Below are positions 7,734-15,288 of a stretch of 64,000 nucleotides of DNA, piece after piece. The notes under the pieces are model-generated. The model did not search any database, had not been told where the DNA came from, and saw nothing but the letters and a program-made list of their open reading frames with translations. Made by a program: the position numbers and the translations under genes. The stretch comes from JBAXTE01 sp963556065. GTDB taxonomy: Bacteria; Bacteroidota; Bacteroidia; Bacteroidales; WCHB1-69. Every line of letters begins with the position of its first letter. Position 1 is the stretch's first letter. The stretch spans positions 186,001 to 250,000 of the forward strand of contig CAUVYH020000027.1 in the NCBI GenBank assembly GCA_963556065.3, in the 5' to 3' direction.

Positions 7734-8501
7734 ATGAGAGTTGTCTTTTTAGGTTCCGGAACCTCGCAGGGCGTTCCTGTAATCACTTGCAAATGCGAAG
7801 TGTGCACAAGCGATGACCCTAAAGACAATAGATTACGTTCCTCGGTATTGATAGAAGTGGGAAAAAAAACTTTTGTGATTGATGCCGGCCCTGATTTTCG
7901 TCAGCAGATGCTTCGCGAAAAGGTGATGAAACTCGACGCTATTTTACTCACGCATTCTCATAAAGATCATGTGGGCGGTTTGGATGATGTAAGGGCTTTT
8001 AATTTTACACAATTGCAGCCTATGGACATTTTTGCAGATGATTTAACCGCTACTGTGGTAAAATCGGACTTTGCTTATGCATTTACCGAAGAAAAGTATC
8101 CGGGAGTTCCCAAGATGAATATCCATATTTTTAAAAATGCACCGTTTAAGGTCTGTGGTATTGAAATTATTCCGATAAAAGCTACGCACATGAACACGCG
8201 GGTGTGGGGATTTCGGATTGGAAAATTTGCCTATCTTACCGATGTGAGTAAGATTGAAGACGAAGAGAAACAAAAACTTCTGGGTTTGGACGTGCTGATT
8301 GTGAACGCACTTAGGATTGAGAAACACTATTCTCATTTTAATCTGGAAGAGGCGATGGCTTTGGTAAAAGAAGTAAATCCAAAACGGGCATACTTTACTC
8401 ATATCAGCCACAATATGGGGCTTTATTCAAAAGTCAATCCTACACTTCCTCCCAACATGGCACTGGGTTACGATGGATTGGTCATCGAGATTGAGGATTA
8501 A
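7734..8501 (+). CDS. MBL-fold metallo-hydrolase, PhnP-like
   Basis: A 255-residue metallo-beta-lactamase-fold protein. It starts MRVVFLGSGTSQGVP and carries the zinc-binding HxHxDH motif THSHKDHVGG at H74, H76, D78 and H79, a further His in KATHMNT, and a C-terminal YFTHISHN. An extra cysteine cluster CKCEVC (C19, C21, C24) after the first strand is the structural-zinc feature of PhnP-type cyclic phosphodiesterases. Family knowledge: PhnP opens phosphoribosyl cyclic phosphate in phosphonate breakdown. No other phn gene is nearby, so the substrate in this organism may be different. The ATG at 7734 is taken rather than the TTG just before it. Confidence 0.85.
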   Translation: MRVVFLGSGTSQGVPVITCKCEVCTSDDPKDNRLRSSVLIEVGKKTFVIDAGPDFRQQMLREKVMKLDAILLTHSHKDHVGGLDDVRAFNFTQLQPMDIFADDLTATVVKSDFAYAFTEEKYPGVPKMNIHIFKNAPFKVCGIEIIPIKATHMNTRVWGFRIGKFAYLTDVSKIEDEEKQKLLGLDVLIVNALRIEKHYSHFNLEEAMALVKEVNPKRAYFTHISHNMGLYSKVNPTLPPNMALGYDGLVIEIED

Positions 8502-8529
8502 CGGAAAATAAACTATAAATCAATATGTT

Positions 8530-9240
8530 ATGAAAAAACAAGTTACTATTCTTGCATTATTTTTTGTATTAACATTGTGCAGTAATGCGCAAACAGAAAC
8601 AATTGCAAACGGCGAGAAATCATACATTGAAGTAATTGGATCTAATAGTATTGATATTATCCCTGACATGCTTTATGTTTCAATAATATTTCGAGAAAAA
8701 AAGAGCATCAGTATTGATTCACAGGAAGACACATTGAAGAATATAATGCAACGTTGTGAAATTCCAATTTCAAAATTGACCATAAACAAGGCTCAATCAA
8801 CTTATTCAAAAATAAGTTTTACATCTCGAACAGGAGTCACCCAAAAAGTATATTCACTCTTATTGCCAGATGCGTCTTCCATGGCTAGAGTTTTTGATGA
8901 ATTTGAAAAATCAACAATCATTGATAATTATCGGCTCGAAAAAATTTCTCACTCAAAAATTGACAGTCTTGTGCGTGAGGTTAAAATAAAAGCAATAAAA
9001 GAGGCCAAAGCCCAAGCAGAATACCTTCTTAATGCAATTAATGAAAAAATAGGCAGGCCATTGGAAATAAAAGAGGTAAAAGGTGACAACATTGAAATAT
9101 ATGGTATTGTAGGTGGAGTTCCTGCCCGATATGGAAATTCAAGAGATTATAGCGAACCAATTAGTTCTCAGGATATTGTGATTAGTGTTCAAAATATCAA
9201 AATTCAGAAGTACATCTATATCAAATTTGCGATTCAATAA
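8530..9240 (+). CDS. SIMPL-domain (DUF541) exported protein
   Basis: A 236-residue protein with a signal peptide (MKKQVTILALFFVLTLCSNAQ). The mature part matches the SIMPL/DUF541 pattern: an N-terminal strand YIEVIGSNSIDIIPDMLYVSI, a middle segment with the alternating beta pattern, and the helix KAIKEAKAQAEYLLNAINEKIGRPLEI near residues 160-180. Expected in the periplasm or cell envelope. Members occur widely; function is poorly defined. It follows the metallo-hydrolase by 28 nt on the same strand. Confidence 0.8.
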   Translation: MKKQVTILALFFVLTLCSNAQTETIANGEKSYIEVIGSNSIDIIPDMLYVSIIFREKKSISIDSQEDTLKNIMQRCEIPISKLTINKAQSTYSKISFTSRTGVTQKVYSLLLPDASSMARVFDEFEKSTIIDNYRLEKISHSKIDSLVREVKIKAIKEAKAQAEYLLNAINEKIGRPLEIKEVKGDNIEIYGIVGGVPARYGNSRDYSEPISSQDIVISVQNIKIQKYIYIKFAIQ

Positions 9241-9242
9241 CC

Positions 9243-9454
9243 TTATTTAATTCGGTCAAGAATCTTCTCGTTGGTTAGTTTCCGGTAAGCATTGGAGTCA
9301 ATTTTTGGGAAGGCATAGCGCCTTTGGTCAGATGGTGGCGGTTTGGCATTTAAATTTCTAACGCATTGGGCGTGACTATTCCTGATCTGCTCCTTTCGAG
9401 TTTATAGAAGTTCTCCAAACAATGCAGGTTGTTGAGCTGAGATTCCTTACCCAT
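9243..9454 (-). pseudogene. Possible remnant of a small minus-strand gene (frameshifted)
   Basis: On the minus strand an ATG at 9454 opens a short frame beginning MGKESQLNNLHCLENFYKLE. A different frame then continues as a protein-like peptide (PPPSDQRRYAFP, then a Lys/Asn-rich end KILDRIK) to a stop at 9243-9245. One frame change near 9390-9400 would join them into about 70 residues. The composition looks coding rather than random, but neither half matches anything I recognise. It could also be the tail of a gene lost by deletion, or chance. It converges on the SIMPL gene, whose stop is 2 nt away. Confidence 0.3.
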
Positions 9455-9500
9455 AACAGATATTTTATTCAAAGATAGCATAATAGAATTAAAAAATGAG

Positions 9501-9508
9501 TACTTTTG
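9501..9508 (+). promoter_or_regulatory. Putative -7 box of the endonuclease/phosphatase gene
   Basis: TACTTTTG matches TAnnTTTG and ends 20 nt before the ATG at 9529. It lies just after the alternative ATG at 9496, so transcripts from it could not use that start. Confidence 0.55.
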
Positions 9509-9528
9509 AGAATCAAAAATATTTACTA

Positions 9529-10620
9529 ATGAAGAAAATTGTCTTAGGTTTTGGACTCATAGCCCTCTGCTTTTGCGGAACTGCTCAAATCGATTCTTTA
9601 AAAGTTACTAGTAAACTGGAATATGAGTATCTGACTAATTTCAACGATGCTCCGCGTACAAACAGCGTCAGGATTGGCTTTTACAATATGGAAAACCTCT
9701 ACGATACCGAAAACGACTCGTTGACTGCCGATGACGCTTTCACTCCCAACGGGGAAAACCATTGGACCAAGTTCAGATATTGGCACAAAATCAACAACAT
9801 GGCGAAGGTGATTTCCACCATCGGCGGCTGGGATGCCCCCGATATCATGGGTATGTGTGAAGTGGAAAATATAACGGTAGTAAAGAATTTGATATTTAGC
9901 GAACCCTTGAAGAAGGCAAAATACAGTATTGTGCATTACGATTCACCGGACAACAGAGGAATAGACGTTGCCCTGATCTATCGCAGCTCAAAATTTAAAG
10001 TAATAGGCAGTCGGCCGATTCCTGTTACATTTATTGATGATCCCGATTCTAAGACCCGCGATATTCTCTATGTTACAGGGGTTGTTGTCGGAGCAAAAGA
10101 CACATTGCACATTTTGGTAAATCATTGGCCATCGCGTTATGGTGGGTATGCCGCTACCATTGATAAGAGAAATCGGGCGGCAGATATCGTAAGGCATACG
10201 GTGGATTCGATTCATCAGGTTAATCCGCAGGCAAATGTTCTAATTATGGGAGACCTTAACGACTATCCCACTGATATTAGTTTGGTCGAACATTTGAAGG
10301 CAAAGCCAAGTGTCGAAAATACAACGGTTTCCGACGTGATCAATTTGATGTATCCATACCAAATTGCAGGGAAAATAGGAAGCCACAAATATCAGGCACA
10401 TTGGGGGGTATTGGATCAGATTATTGTTTCCCAACCCATGTTAACCCGTAAGGAAGGTCTGAGGGTCGGAAAAGATGGAGCCGTGATCTATCGGGCTGAT
10501 TTTTTGCTGGTTCCCGACGATACTTATCTAGGGGTGAAAAATAATCGTACATACATTGGTGTTCGCTACAATGGAGGTTACTCCGACCATTTACCGGTGT
10601 TTGTGGATTTGGAGTGGTAA
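9529..10620 (+). CDS. Exported endonuclease/exonuclease/phosphatase (EEP) family protein
   Basis: A 363-residue protein with a signal peptide (MKKIVLGFGLIALCFCGTAQ). EEP-fold landmarks are present in order: the first strand FYNMENLYDT (metal-binding Asn/Glu), CEVEN (metal-ligand Glu), IYRSSKF, NHWPSR, MGDLNDYP (catalytic Asp and Asn) and the C-terminal YSDHLPVFVDL (catalytic Asp-His). All key residues of a metal-dependent phosphodiester/phosphomonoester hydrolase are therefore intact. Being exported, it may act on extracellular nucleic acid or phosphorylated compounds. A longer frame starts at 9496, but the signal peptide and the promoter box at 9501-9508 favour 9529. Confidence 0.85.
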   Translation: MKKIVLGFGLIALCFCGTAQIDSLKVTSKLEYEYLTNFNDAPRTNSVRIGFYNMENLYDTENDSLTADDAFTPNGENHWTKFRYWHKINNMAKVISTIGGWDAPDIMGMCEVENITVVKNLIFSEPLKKAKYSIVHYDSPDNRGIDVALIYRSSKFKVIGSRPIPVTFIDDPDSKTRDILYVTGVVVGAKDTLHILVNHWPSRYGGYAATIDKRNRAADIVRHTVDSIHQVNPQANVLIMGDLNDYPTDISLVEHLKAKPSVENTTVSDVINLMYPYQIAGKIGSHKYQAHWGVLDQIIVSQPMLTRKEGLRVGKDGAVIYRADFLLVPDDTYLGVKNNRTYIGVRYNGGYSDHLPVFVDLEW

Positions 10621-10652
10621 GTGTTTGCAAAAAAAAACGTCAATTTACTTGT

Positions 10653-10660
10653 TATATTTG
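10653..10660 (+). promoter_or_regulatory. Putative -7 box, long-leader promoter
   Basis: TATATTTG matches TAnnTTTG. The next gene starts at 10841, which would give a leader of roughly 175 nt. The leader contains a hairpin at about 10788-10805 (GTCCCGC with GCGAGGAC, one bulge). Confidence 0.4.
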
Positions 10661-10840
10661 AACAAAAACCGGTTTATTTATCTTAATAAAATTACTTCTT
10701 TTTGTTCTTCGTAAGCCTTGGTATGTTCTTGGCTTAAAAACAATAAGAAATGAATAACGATTAAAAGAAATTACAATGAAACGAGTCCCGCTTTGCGAGG
10801 ACGACTTCTATACGACCGCTAAATTATAAAATATAAACGT

Positions 10841-11185
10841 ATGAAAAAAATAACATTAATTTTTGTCTTGCTCCTGATGATTTCGGGGGTCGGATTTGCT
10901 CAAAAAGTCAAGCAGGATACCATAAGGATTCAAACTTCCGGGCAGTGCGAAATGTGTAAAGAGCGCATAGAAAAAGCGTTGGCTTATGAAAAAGGGGTAA
11001 AAAGTGCTGATTATAATGAGGAAAATGCGGTGGTTACCGTGATCTATCATCCGGACAAGACCAATCCCGATAAATTACGCAAAGCAATTACTGCTTTAGG
11101 CCACGATGCCGACGATCAGCCAGGTGATCCGAAAGCTTACGCCAAACTTCCCAATTGTTGTAAGAAGCCGCAGGACAGGAAATAG
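10841..11185 (+). CDS. Exported heavy-metal-associated (HMA) domain protein
   Basis: A 114-residue protein with a signal peptide (MKKITLIFVLLLMISGVGFA) and one HMA fold (~residues 25-95). The metal-binding CxxC is C36-E-M-C39 in SGQCEMCKERIEKAL, followed by the beta-alpha-beta pattern (GVKSADYNEENAVVTVIYHPD, LRKAITALGHDADD). A C-terminal NCCKK adds two cysteines. Family knowledge points to binding of Cu(I) or a similar soft metal; here it would be in the periplasm. No P-type ATPase or CopY-like gene is adjacent. Single gene; a convergent gene ends 6 nt after its stop. Confidence 0.83.
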   Translation: MKKITLIFVLLLMISGVGFAQKVKQDTIRIQTSGQCEMCKERIEKALAYEKGVKSADYNEENAVVTVIYHPDKTNPDKLRKAITALGHDADDQPGDPKAYAKLPNCCKKPQDRK

Positions 11186-11191
11186 CTTATT

Positions 11192-11590
11192 TTATCCTTT
11201 AATATATCCGGTTGAAGCCACTTTTGCAATGAGTTCACCGCCTTCGTCGAAAACATCAATGTTGTAGTGACACAATTTTTTACTGCTCGATACTTTGGTC
11301 GCTTTTGCAGTTATTATCTTCCCTTTGGCCGGCTTTAGAAACGAAATGGAAGCATTCACACTTACGGTGATGTTTCCGGTAGCATTAGAAGCGGCGGCAA
11401 AGGCAAAATCCGCCAGTGTGAATATTGCTCCGCCTTGTACTAAGTCCACACCGTTTAAATGGTGGTCGGTAACTTTCATCTGCGCTAGGGCATAGCCGGG
11501 TTCTGCCTCAAACAATGTAATTCCATTGCTGCTGGCAAAGCGGTCATTCGCTAAAAGTTTAAACACTTTTTCCCGTGCAGAAGTTTCCAT
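11192..11590 (-). CDS. PaaI-family hotdog thioesterase
   Basis: A 132-residue hotdog-fold protein. The family motif is LVQGGAIFTLADFAFAAASN (residues ~49-68), where the Gly-Gly and Asp positions form the active site of PaaI-type thioesterases; it is followed by the strand NITVSVNASISFLKPAKGKIITAKA. It probably hydrolyses small acyl- or phenylacyl-CoA thioesters in the cytoplasm. The ATG is 1 nt after the fcl stop, so it is the last gene of the epimerase-gmd-fcl operon; a link to sugar synthesis is not obvious and may reflect operon position only. Confidence 0.85.
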   Translation of the reverse strand: METSAREKVFKLLANDRFASSNGITLFEAEPGYALAQMKVTDHHLNGVDLVQGGAIFTLADFAFAAASNATGNITVSVNASISFLKPAKGKIITAKATKVSSSKKLCHYNIDVFDEGGELIAKVASTGYIKG

Positions 11591-11591
11591 G

Positions 11592-12530
11592 TTATTTGAA
11601 TAAATGATAATTGGCCTGATACCATTCGTAGAGTATTTTTATTCCGTCGGGAAGTGAGGTCTTGTGTTTCCATCCGGAGGAATGCAATAGCGATACATCC
11701 AAAAGTTTGCGTGGAGTGCCGTCGGGTTTCGACAGATCGTGAACGATTTTTCCCTGATACCCGACAATCTCTTTAATCATTAACGCCAAATCTTTTATGG
11801 TGATGTCTTCGCCGGTACCCACATTTACATGTGACTCCTCGCTGTAGTGCAACATCAGATGAACCAACGCATCCGCCAAATCATCCACGTATAGGAATTC
11901 TCGTAATGGTGTTCCGCTTCCCCACATCACTACTTCAGCTTTGTTCTGGAGTTTTGCTTCGTGAAACTTGCGGATGAGCGCAGGCATCACATGCGACGTT
12001 TCGAGGTTGAAATTATCGTTGATGCCATACAAATTGGTCGGCATGGCCGAAATAAAGTTGGATCCGTATTGCCGACGGTAAAATTTGCATAACTCTATAC
12101 CGGTGATTTTTGCAATGGCATAAGCTTCGTTGGTCGGTTCTAAATAACCGCTCAGCAAATACTCTTCTTTTATGGGTTGAGGTGCCAGTTTGGGATAAAT
12201 ACACGAGCTTCCCAAAAACAAGAGTTTGGTTACTCCATGTTTCCAGGCTGAGTGGATGATATTGGTCTCAATCATCAGATTGTCGTAGATGAATTCTGCA
12301 GGGTGTGTGTTGTTGGCTTGAATTCCGCCCACTTTTGCGGCAGCCAGAAATACATATTCAGGTTTCTCGGTTGTGAAGAATTCATCCACCAGTTGCTGGT
12401 TGCGTAAATCAAGTTCTCTTAGATCGCGGAAGATGATGTTCTTGAACCCATACCGATCTAAAGCTCTTATAATTGAGGAACCGACCAATCCATTATGTCC
12501 GGCTACATATATTTTACTGTCTTTATTCAT
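11592..12530 (-). CDS. fcl: GDP-L-fucose synthase
   Basis: A 312-residue short-chain dehydrogenase/reductase with the NADP-binding GHNGLVGSSI (residues 12-21), catalytic Ser in LGSSCIYP, Tyr-x-x-x-Lys in YAIAK and the family segment MPTNLYG. It epimerises and reduces GDP-4-keto-6-deoxymannose, the product of Gmd, to GDP-L-fucose. Gmd is encoded directly upstream (63-nt gap), so the two steps from GDP-mannose to GDP-fucose are coupled here. Cytoplasmic. Length is normal for the family and no residue is missing. Confidence 0.94.
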   Translation of the reverse strand: MNKDSKIYVAGHNGLVGSSIIRALDRYGFKNIIFRDLRELDLRNQQLVDEFFTTEKPEYVFLAAAKVGGIQANNTHPAEFIYDNLMIETNIIHSAWKHGVTKLLFLGSSCIYPKLAPQPIKEEYLLSGYLEPTNEAYAIAKITGIELCKFYRRQYGSNFISAMPTNLYGINDNFNLETSHVMPALIRKFHEAKLQNKAEVVMWGSGTPLREFLYVDDLADALVHLMLHYSEESHVNVGTGEDITIKDLALMIKEIVGYQGKIVHDLSKPDGTPRKLLDVSLLHSSGWKHKTSLPDGIKILYEWYQANYHLFK

Positions 12531-12593
12531 TTTGTATTATTGTTAAAGCTACTAGTATCTCTTGTCTTTTAAGAGTTTAAGAGATTTTGTTAT

Positions 12594-13676
12594 TTAGAGG
12601 TGAATTTGCGTTTGGTGCATGGCAATCACATATTTCATGTCGTGTTCCACCATTATTCGCACCAATTCTTCGAAAGAAGTTTGACGTGGGTTCCAGCCCA
12701 GCAAGGTCTGTGCTTTGGTCGGGTCTCCCAACAGTTGATCCACTTCGGCAGGCCGGAAGTATTTGGGATCGACTTCAACCAGCACTTTATTATCGGCAAC
12801 GTTAACTCCTTTCTCATTCACGCCTTCTCCTTCCCAACGGAGTTTGATGCCGGCATTTTTAAAGGAGAGTTCGCAAAATTCACGAACGGTATGCATCTCT
12901 CCGGTGGCAATTACGAAATCTTCAGGTGTGTCGTGCTGCAAAATCAACCACATGCATTCTACGTAATCTCTGGCATAACCCCAATCGCGTAGTGAATTCA
13001 AGTTGCCTAGGTATAATTTCTTTTGCAGACCGTGAGCAATACGAGCTGCGGCTAATGTGATTTTACGAGTTACAAAGTTTTCTCCACGACGTTCACTTTC
13101 GTGGTTGAATAAAATTCCATTTACAGCGAACATCCCATACGATTCCCGATAGTTTTTGGTAATCCAAAAGCCATACATCTTAGCTACGCCATAAGGTGAA
13201 CGAGGATAAAAAGGTGTGGTTTCCTTTTGGGGAATTTCTTGCACCTTTCCGAATAGTTCCGAAGTAGATGCCTGATAGATCTTGGTTTTCTTTTCGAGCC
13301 CCAAAATCCGGACGGCTTCAAGAATTCTTAGTGTGCCTACCGCATCCGATTCAGCTGTATATTCAGGAACTTCAAACGACACCTTTACGTGAGACTGGGC
13401 GGCCAGATTGTATATTTCGTCGGGCAACACGGTCTGGATAATGCGCAACAGCGACGAAGAGTCGGTCATATCACCATAATGGAGCGTAATTGCGCGCTGC
13501 AACTTCATGTCTTCCAGTACGCTGTCGAGATACAGATGTTCGATCCTACCTGTGTTAAACGAAGAGGCTCGTCGCATGATGCCGTGAACTTCGTATCCTT
13601 TTTTAAGCAGGAATTCGGCCAAAAATGATCCGTCCTGGCCTGTAATTCCGGTGATTAATGCAATTTTTTTAGTCAT
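12594..13676 (-). CDS. gmd: GDP-mannose 4,6-dehydratase
   Basis: A 360-residue SDR enzyme with the Gmd-specific N-terminus ALITGITGQDGSFLAEFLL, the block HLYLDS, catalytic Thr/Ser in YQASTSELFG, Tyr-x-x-x-Lys in YGVAK, and NHESERRGENFVTRKI. It converts GDP-mannose to GDP-4-keto-6-deoxymannose with bound NADP. It is the second gene of a minus-strand operon (7-nt gap after the epimerase) and feeds fcl downstream. The product, GDP-fucose, is used for fucosylated capsule, O-antigen or glycoproteins. Confidence 0.95.
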   Translation of the reverse strand: MTKKIALITGITGQDGSFLAEFLLKKGYEVHGIMRRASSFNTGRIEHLYLDSVLEDMKLQRAITLHYGDMTDSSSLLRIIQTVLPDEIYNLAAQSHVKVSFEVPEYTAESDAVGTLRILEAVRILGLEKKTKIYQASTSELFGKVQEIPQKETTPFYPRSPYGVAKMYGFWITKNYRESYGMFAVNGILFNHESERRGENFVTRKITLAAARIAHGLQKKLYLGNLNSLRDWGYARDYVECMWLILQHDTPEDFVIATGEMHTVREFCELSFKNAGIKLRWEGEGVNEKGVNVADNKVLVEVDPKYFRPAEVDQLLGDPTKAQTLLGWNPRQTSFEELVRIMVEHDMKYVIAMHQTQIHL

Positions 13677-13683
13677 TTGAATA

Positions 13684-14676
13684 CTATTTAATATTTTCGA
13701 AATACCACTGACAGGTATTATCTATTCCTTCGTTAAAAAACAGTTGGGGTTGGTAACCCAAGAGGTTTTTGGCCTTATCGATGGATGCCAGTGAATGAGG
13801 GATGTCACCCACCCGGTTAGGGCCGTGGATTACGGTGGCCTCTTTCACGTTTTCCTGAAATTGAGCGAGCGAAGAGATAAGTTTATCCACCAGTTGATTG
13901 AGGGTGGTCTGTTCGCCGCATGCGACATTGAAAATCTGGTTGATTGCTTCCGGATTGGTGGTAATTGCAGCCAAATTATTGGCCAAAATCACATTGCTTA
14001 CATGCGTGAAATCGCGGGAAAACAGGCCATCGCCGTTGATGGTGATGGGAGTCCCGGAAAGCAGCGAAGCAACGAACAGCGGAATAACAGCGGCATAAGC
14101 ACTGTCGGGATCCTGGCGCATGCCAAAGACATTGAAATATCTCAGTCCGATGAGTTCCATATTATAAGTGCGGGCAAAAACATCGGCATATAGCTCGTTC
14201 ACATATTTTGTTACGGCATAGGGAGAAAGCGGTTTCCCTATTTTGCCCTCCACTTTTGGGAGTTGAGTGGAGTCGCCATAAGTAGAAGAACTGCATGCAT
14301 ACACAAAACGCTTGACATTGGCATCGCGGGCGGCAACCAACATGTTTAAAAAGCCGGAAATATTAACCTCGTTAGTATAAATAGGATTTACGATGGAGCG
14401 TGGAACAGAGCCGATTGCAGCTTCGTGAAATACAACATCCACTCCATTAACGGCTTGATGGCAGGCCTCTAAATTACAAATATCTCCTTCAATCAAGGTA
14501 AAATTGGGATGGTCGAGCAGATGTGCGATATTTTGACGTTTGCCGGTGGCAAAATTGTCTAGGCAAATTACCATATTCCCATGAGCAATTAGATCGTCGC
14601 ACAAGTTTGAACCGATAAACCCGGCACCGCCGGTAACTAATACTTTTTTATTCGTAATCCGCTGTTGATTAGGCAT
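13684..14676 (-). CDS. NAD-dependent epimerase, WbpP/TviC-like UDP-N-acetylhexosamine 4-epimerase
   Basis: A 330-residue extended SDR protein. It has the nucleotide-binding VTGGAGFIGSNL, LDNFATGKRQNI (a WbpP/TviC-type signature), the active-site Ser cluster ACSSSTYGD, Tyr-x-x-x-Lys in YAVTK, and the C-terminal GDIPHSLASIDKAKNLLGY. These features point to a 4-epimerase acting on UDP-GlcNAc or UDP-GlcNAcA rather than GalE. It is the first gene of the operon, and a -7 box lies 17 nt upstream. With gmd and fcl it supplies nucleotide sugars for a surface polysaccharide. Exact substrate not provable from sequence. Confidence 0.85.
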   Translation of the reverse strand: MPNQQRITNKKVLVTGGAGFIGSNLCDDLIAHGNMVICLDNFATGKRQNIAHLLDHPNFTLIEGDICNLEACHQAVNGVDVVFHEAAIGSVPRSIVNPIYTNEVNISGFLNMLVAARDANVKRFVYACSSSTYGDSTQLPKVEGKIGKPLSPYAVTKYVNELYADVFARTYNMELIGLRYFNVFGMRQDPDSAYAAVIPLFVASLLSGTPITINGDGLFSRDFTHVSNVILANNLAAITTNPEAINQIFNVACGEQTTLNQLVDKLISSLAQFQENVKEATVIHGPNRVGDIPHSLASIDKAKNLLGYQPQLFFNEGIDNTCQWYFENIK

Positions 14677-14693
14677 ATTTCTTTATTAAAAGA

Positions 14694-14701
14694 CAAAGAT
14701 A
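14694..14701 (-). promoter_or_regulatory. Putative -7 box of the epimerase-gmd-fcl operon
   Basis: Read on the minus strand, TATCTTTG matches TAnnTTTG, 17 nt before the ATG at 14676. The hairpin element at 14729-14828 lies immediately upstream of this promoter. Confidence 0.55.
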
Positions 14702-14728
14702 CGAAAAGTTCAGAAAGTATTTAAGTGC

Positions 14729-14828
14729 CGAATTATAAAAATCTACGATTTTGTTATAATTCGTGCCCCGTAAACGAGGGGTAAAACATCCTCGTAAAAC
14801 GATGAAATCGGAGATTTCTGGTTTTACG
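14729..14828 (-). repeat. Modular hairpin element, locus 3 (type a and type b)
   Basis: Two hairpins with the same build as at the other loci, in reverse orientation. Type a is at 14729-14763: outer stem CGAATTAT/ATAATTCG, inner stem AAAATC/GATTTT, loop TAC. Read in reverse it matches the locus-1 hairpin except for two compensated stem pairs and one loop base. Type b is at 14793-14828: outer stem CGTAAAAC/GTTTTACG, inner stem GAAATC/GATTTC, loop GGA. Between them lies a spacer with a small CCCC/GGGG hairpin (about 14766-14781) and AACATCCT, the reverse of the AGGATGTT spacer at locus 2. The element sits between the divergent promoters of the epimerase operon and the gene at 14905. Confidence 0.7.
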
Positions 14829-14866
14829 GGATCAGTAAAATGGAAAGGTTTATAAAGTTATTTAAT

Positions 14867-14874
14867 TACATTTG
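14867..14874 (+). promoter_or_regulatory. Putative -7 box
   Basis: TACATTTG matches TAnnTTTG, 30 nt before the ATG at 14905. Confidence 0.5.
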
Positions 14875-14904
14875 TGAATTAATCAATTCAATCTGAATCG
14901 CATC

Positions 14905-15204
14905 ATGAACAGACCTATTGTGAAATTGGCAAAATATTACGCATTTCTTATGAGTGTCGTATTTTTGGGATTAAGCATATTATTGCTGGTTGCCGGATTT
15001 CAGATGAATAATCAGGAGACGTATCAAGAGGGGCGGGGCTTTGCCGCGATAGGATTTATTTTCGGCGTTATCGGTATGTTGGTTTCATTGGTCTTTTTCT
15101 TGTTCGGAATATTATTGCATGCGGATTCGAGAAAAGTATATGTGTTTATCGTTATGATCCTCAATATCATAGCGACCTGTTTTTTTTTTGGTGGGCATTG
15201 TTGA
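14905..15204 (+). CDS. Small membrane protein, unknown function
   Basis: A 99-residue protein with three probable transmembrane segments: residues ~11-32 (YAFLMSVVFLGLSILLLVAGF), ~46-69 (FAAIGFIFGVIGMLVSLVFFLFG) and ~78-96 (VYVFIVMILNIIATCFFFGG). The loop between the first two is polar (MNNQETYQEGRG). I recognise no family. It has its own promoter box and no close co-directional neighbour upstream. Confidence 0.65.
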   Translation: MNRPIVKLAKYYAFLMSVVFLGLSILLLVAGFQMNNQETYQEGRGFAAIGFIFGVIGMLVSLVFFLFGILLHADSRKVYVFIVMILNIIATCFFFGGHC

Positions 15205-15224
15205 TTTGATATCCATTATTTTAT

Positions 15225-15232
15225 TAATTTTG
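15225..15232 (+). promoter_or_regulatory. Putative promoter of the TPR gene
   Basis: TAATTTTG matches TAnnTTTG; a TTG at 15201-15203 lies 21 nt before it, close to the usual -33 spacing. The ATG at 15289 is 56 nt downstream. Confidence 0.5.
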
Positions 15233-15288
15233 TCAGTACAACCTTAAATATCAATACAAAACCAGTTAATCAATTAAAATTTACATCG

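Noticed and set aside
12600..12992. Plus-strand frames opposite gmd and fcl
   Set aside because: They are antisense to strongly conserved enzymes and show no domain; similar shadows lie opposite purL, malQ and lipA.
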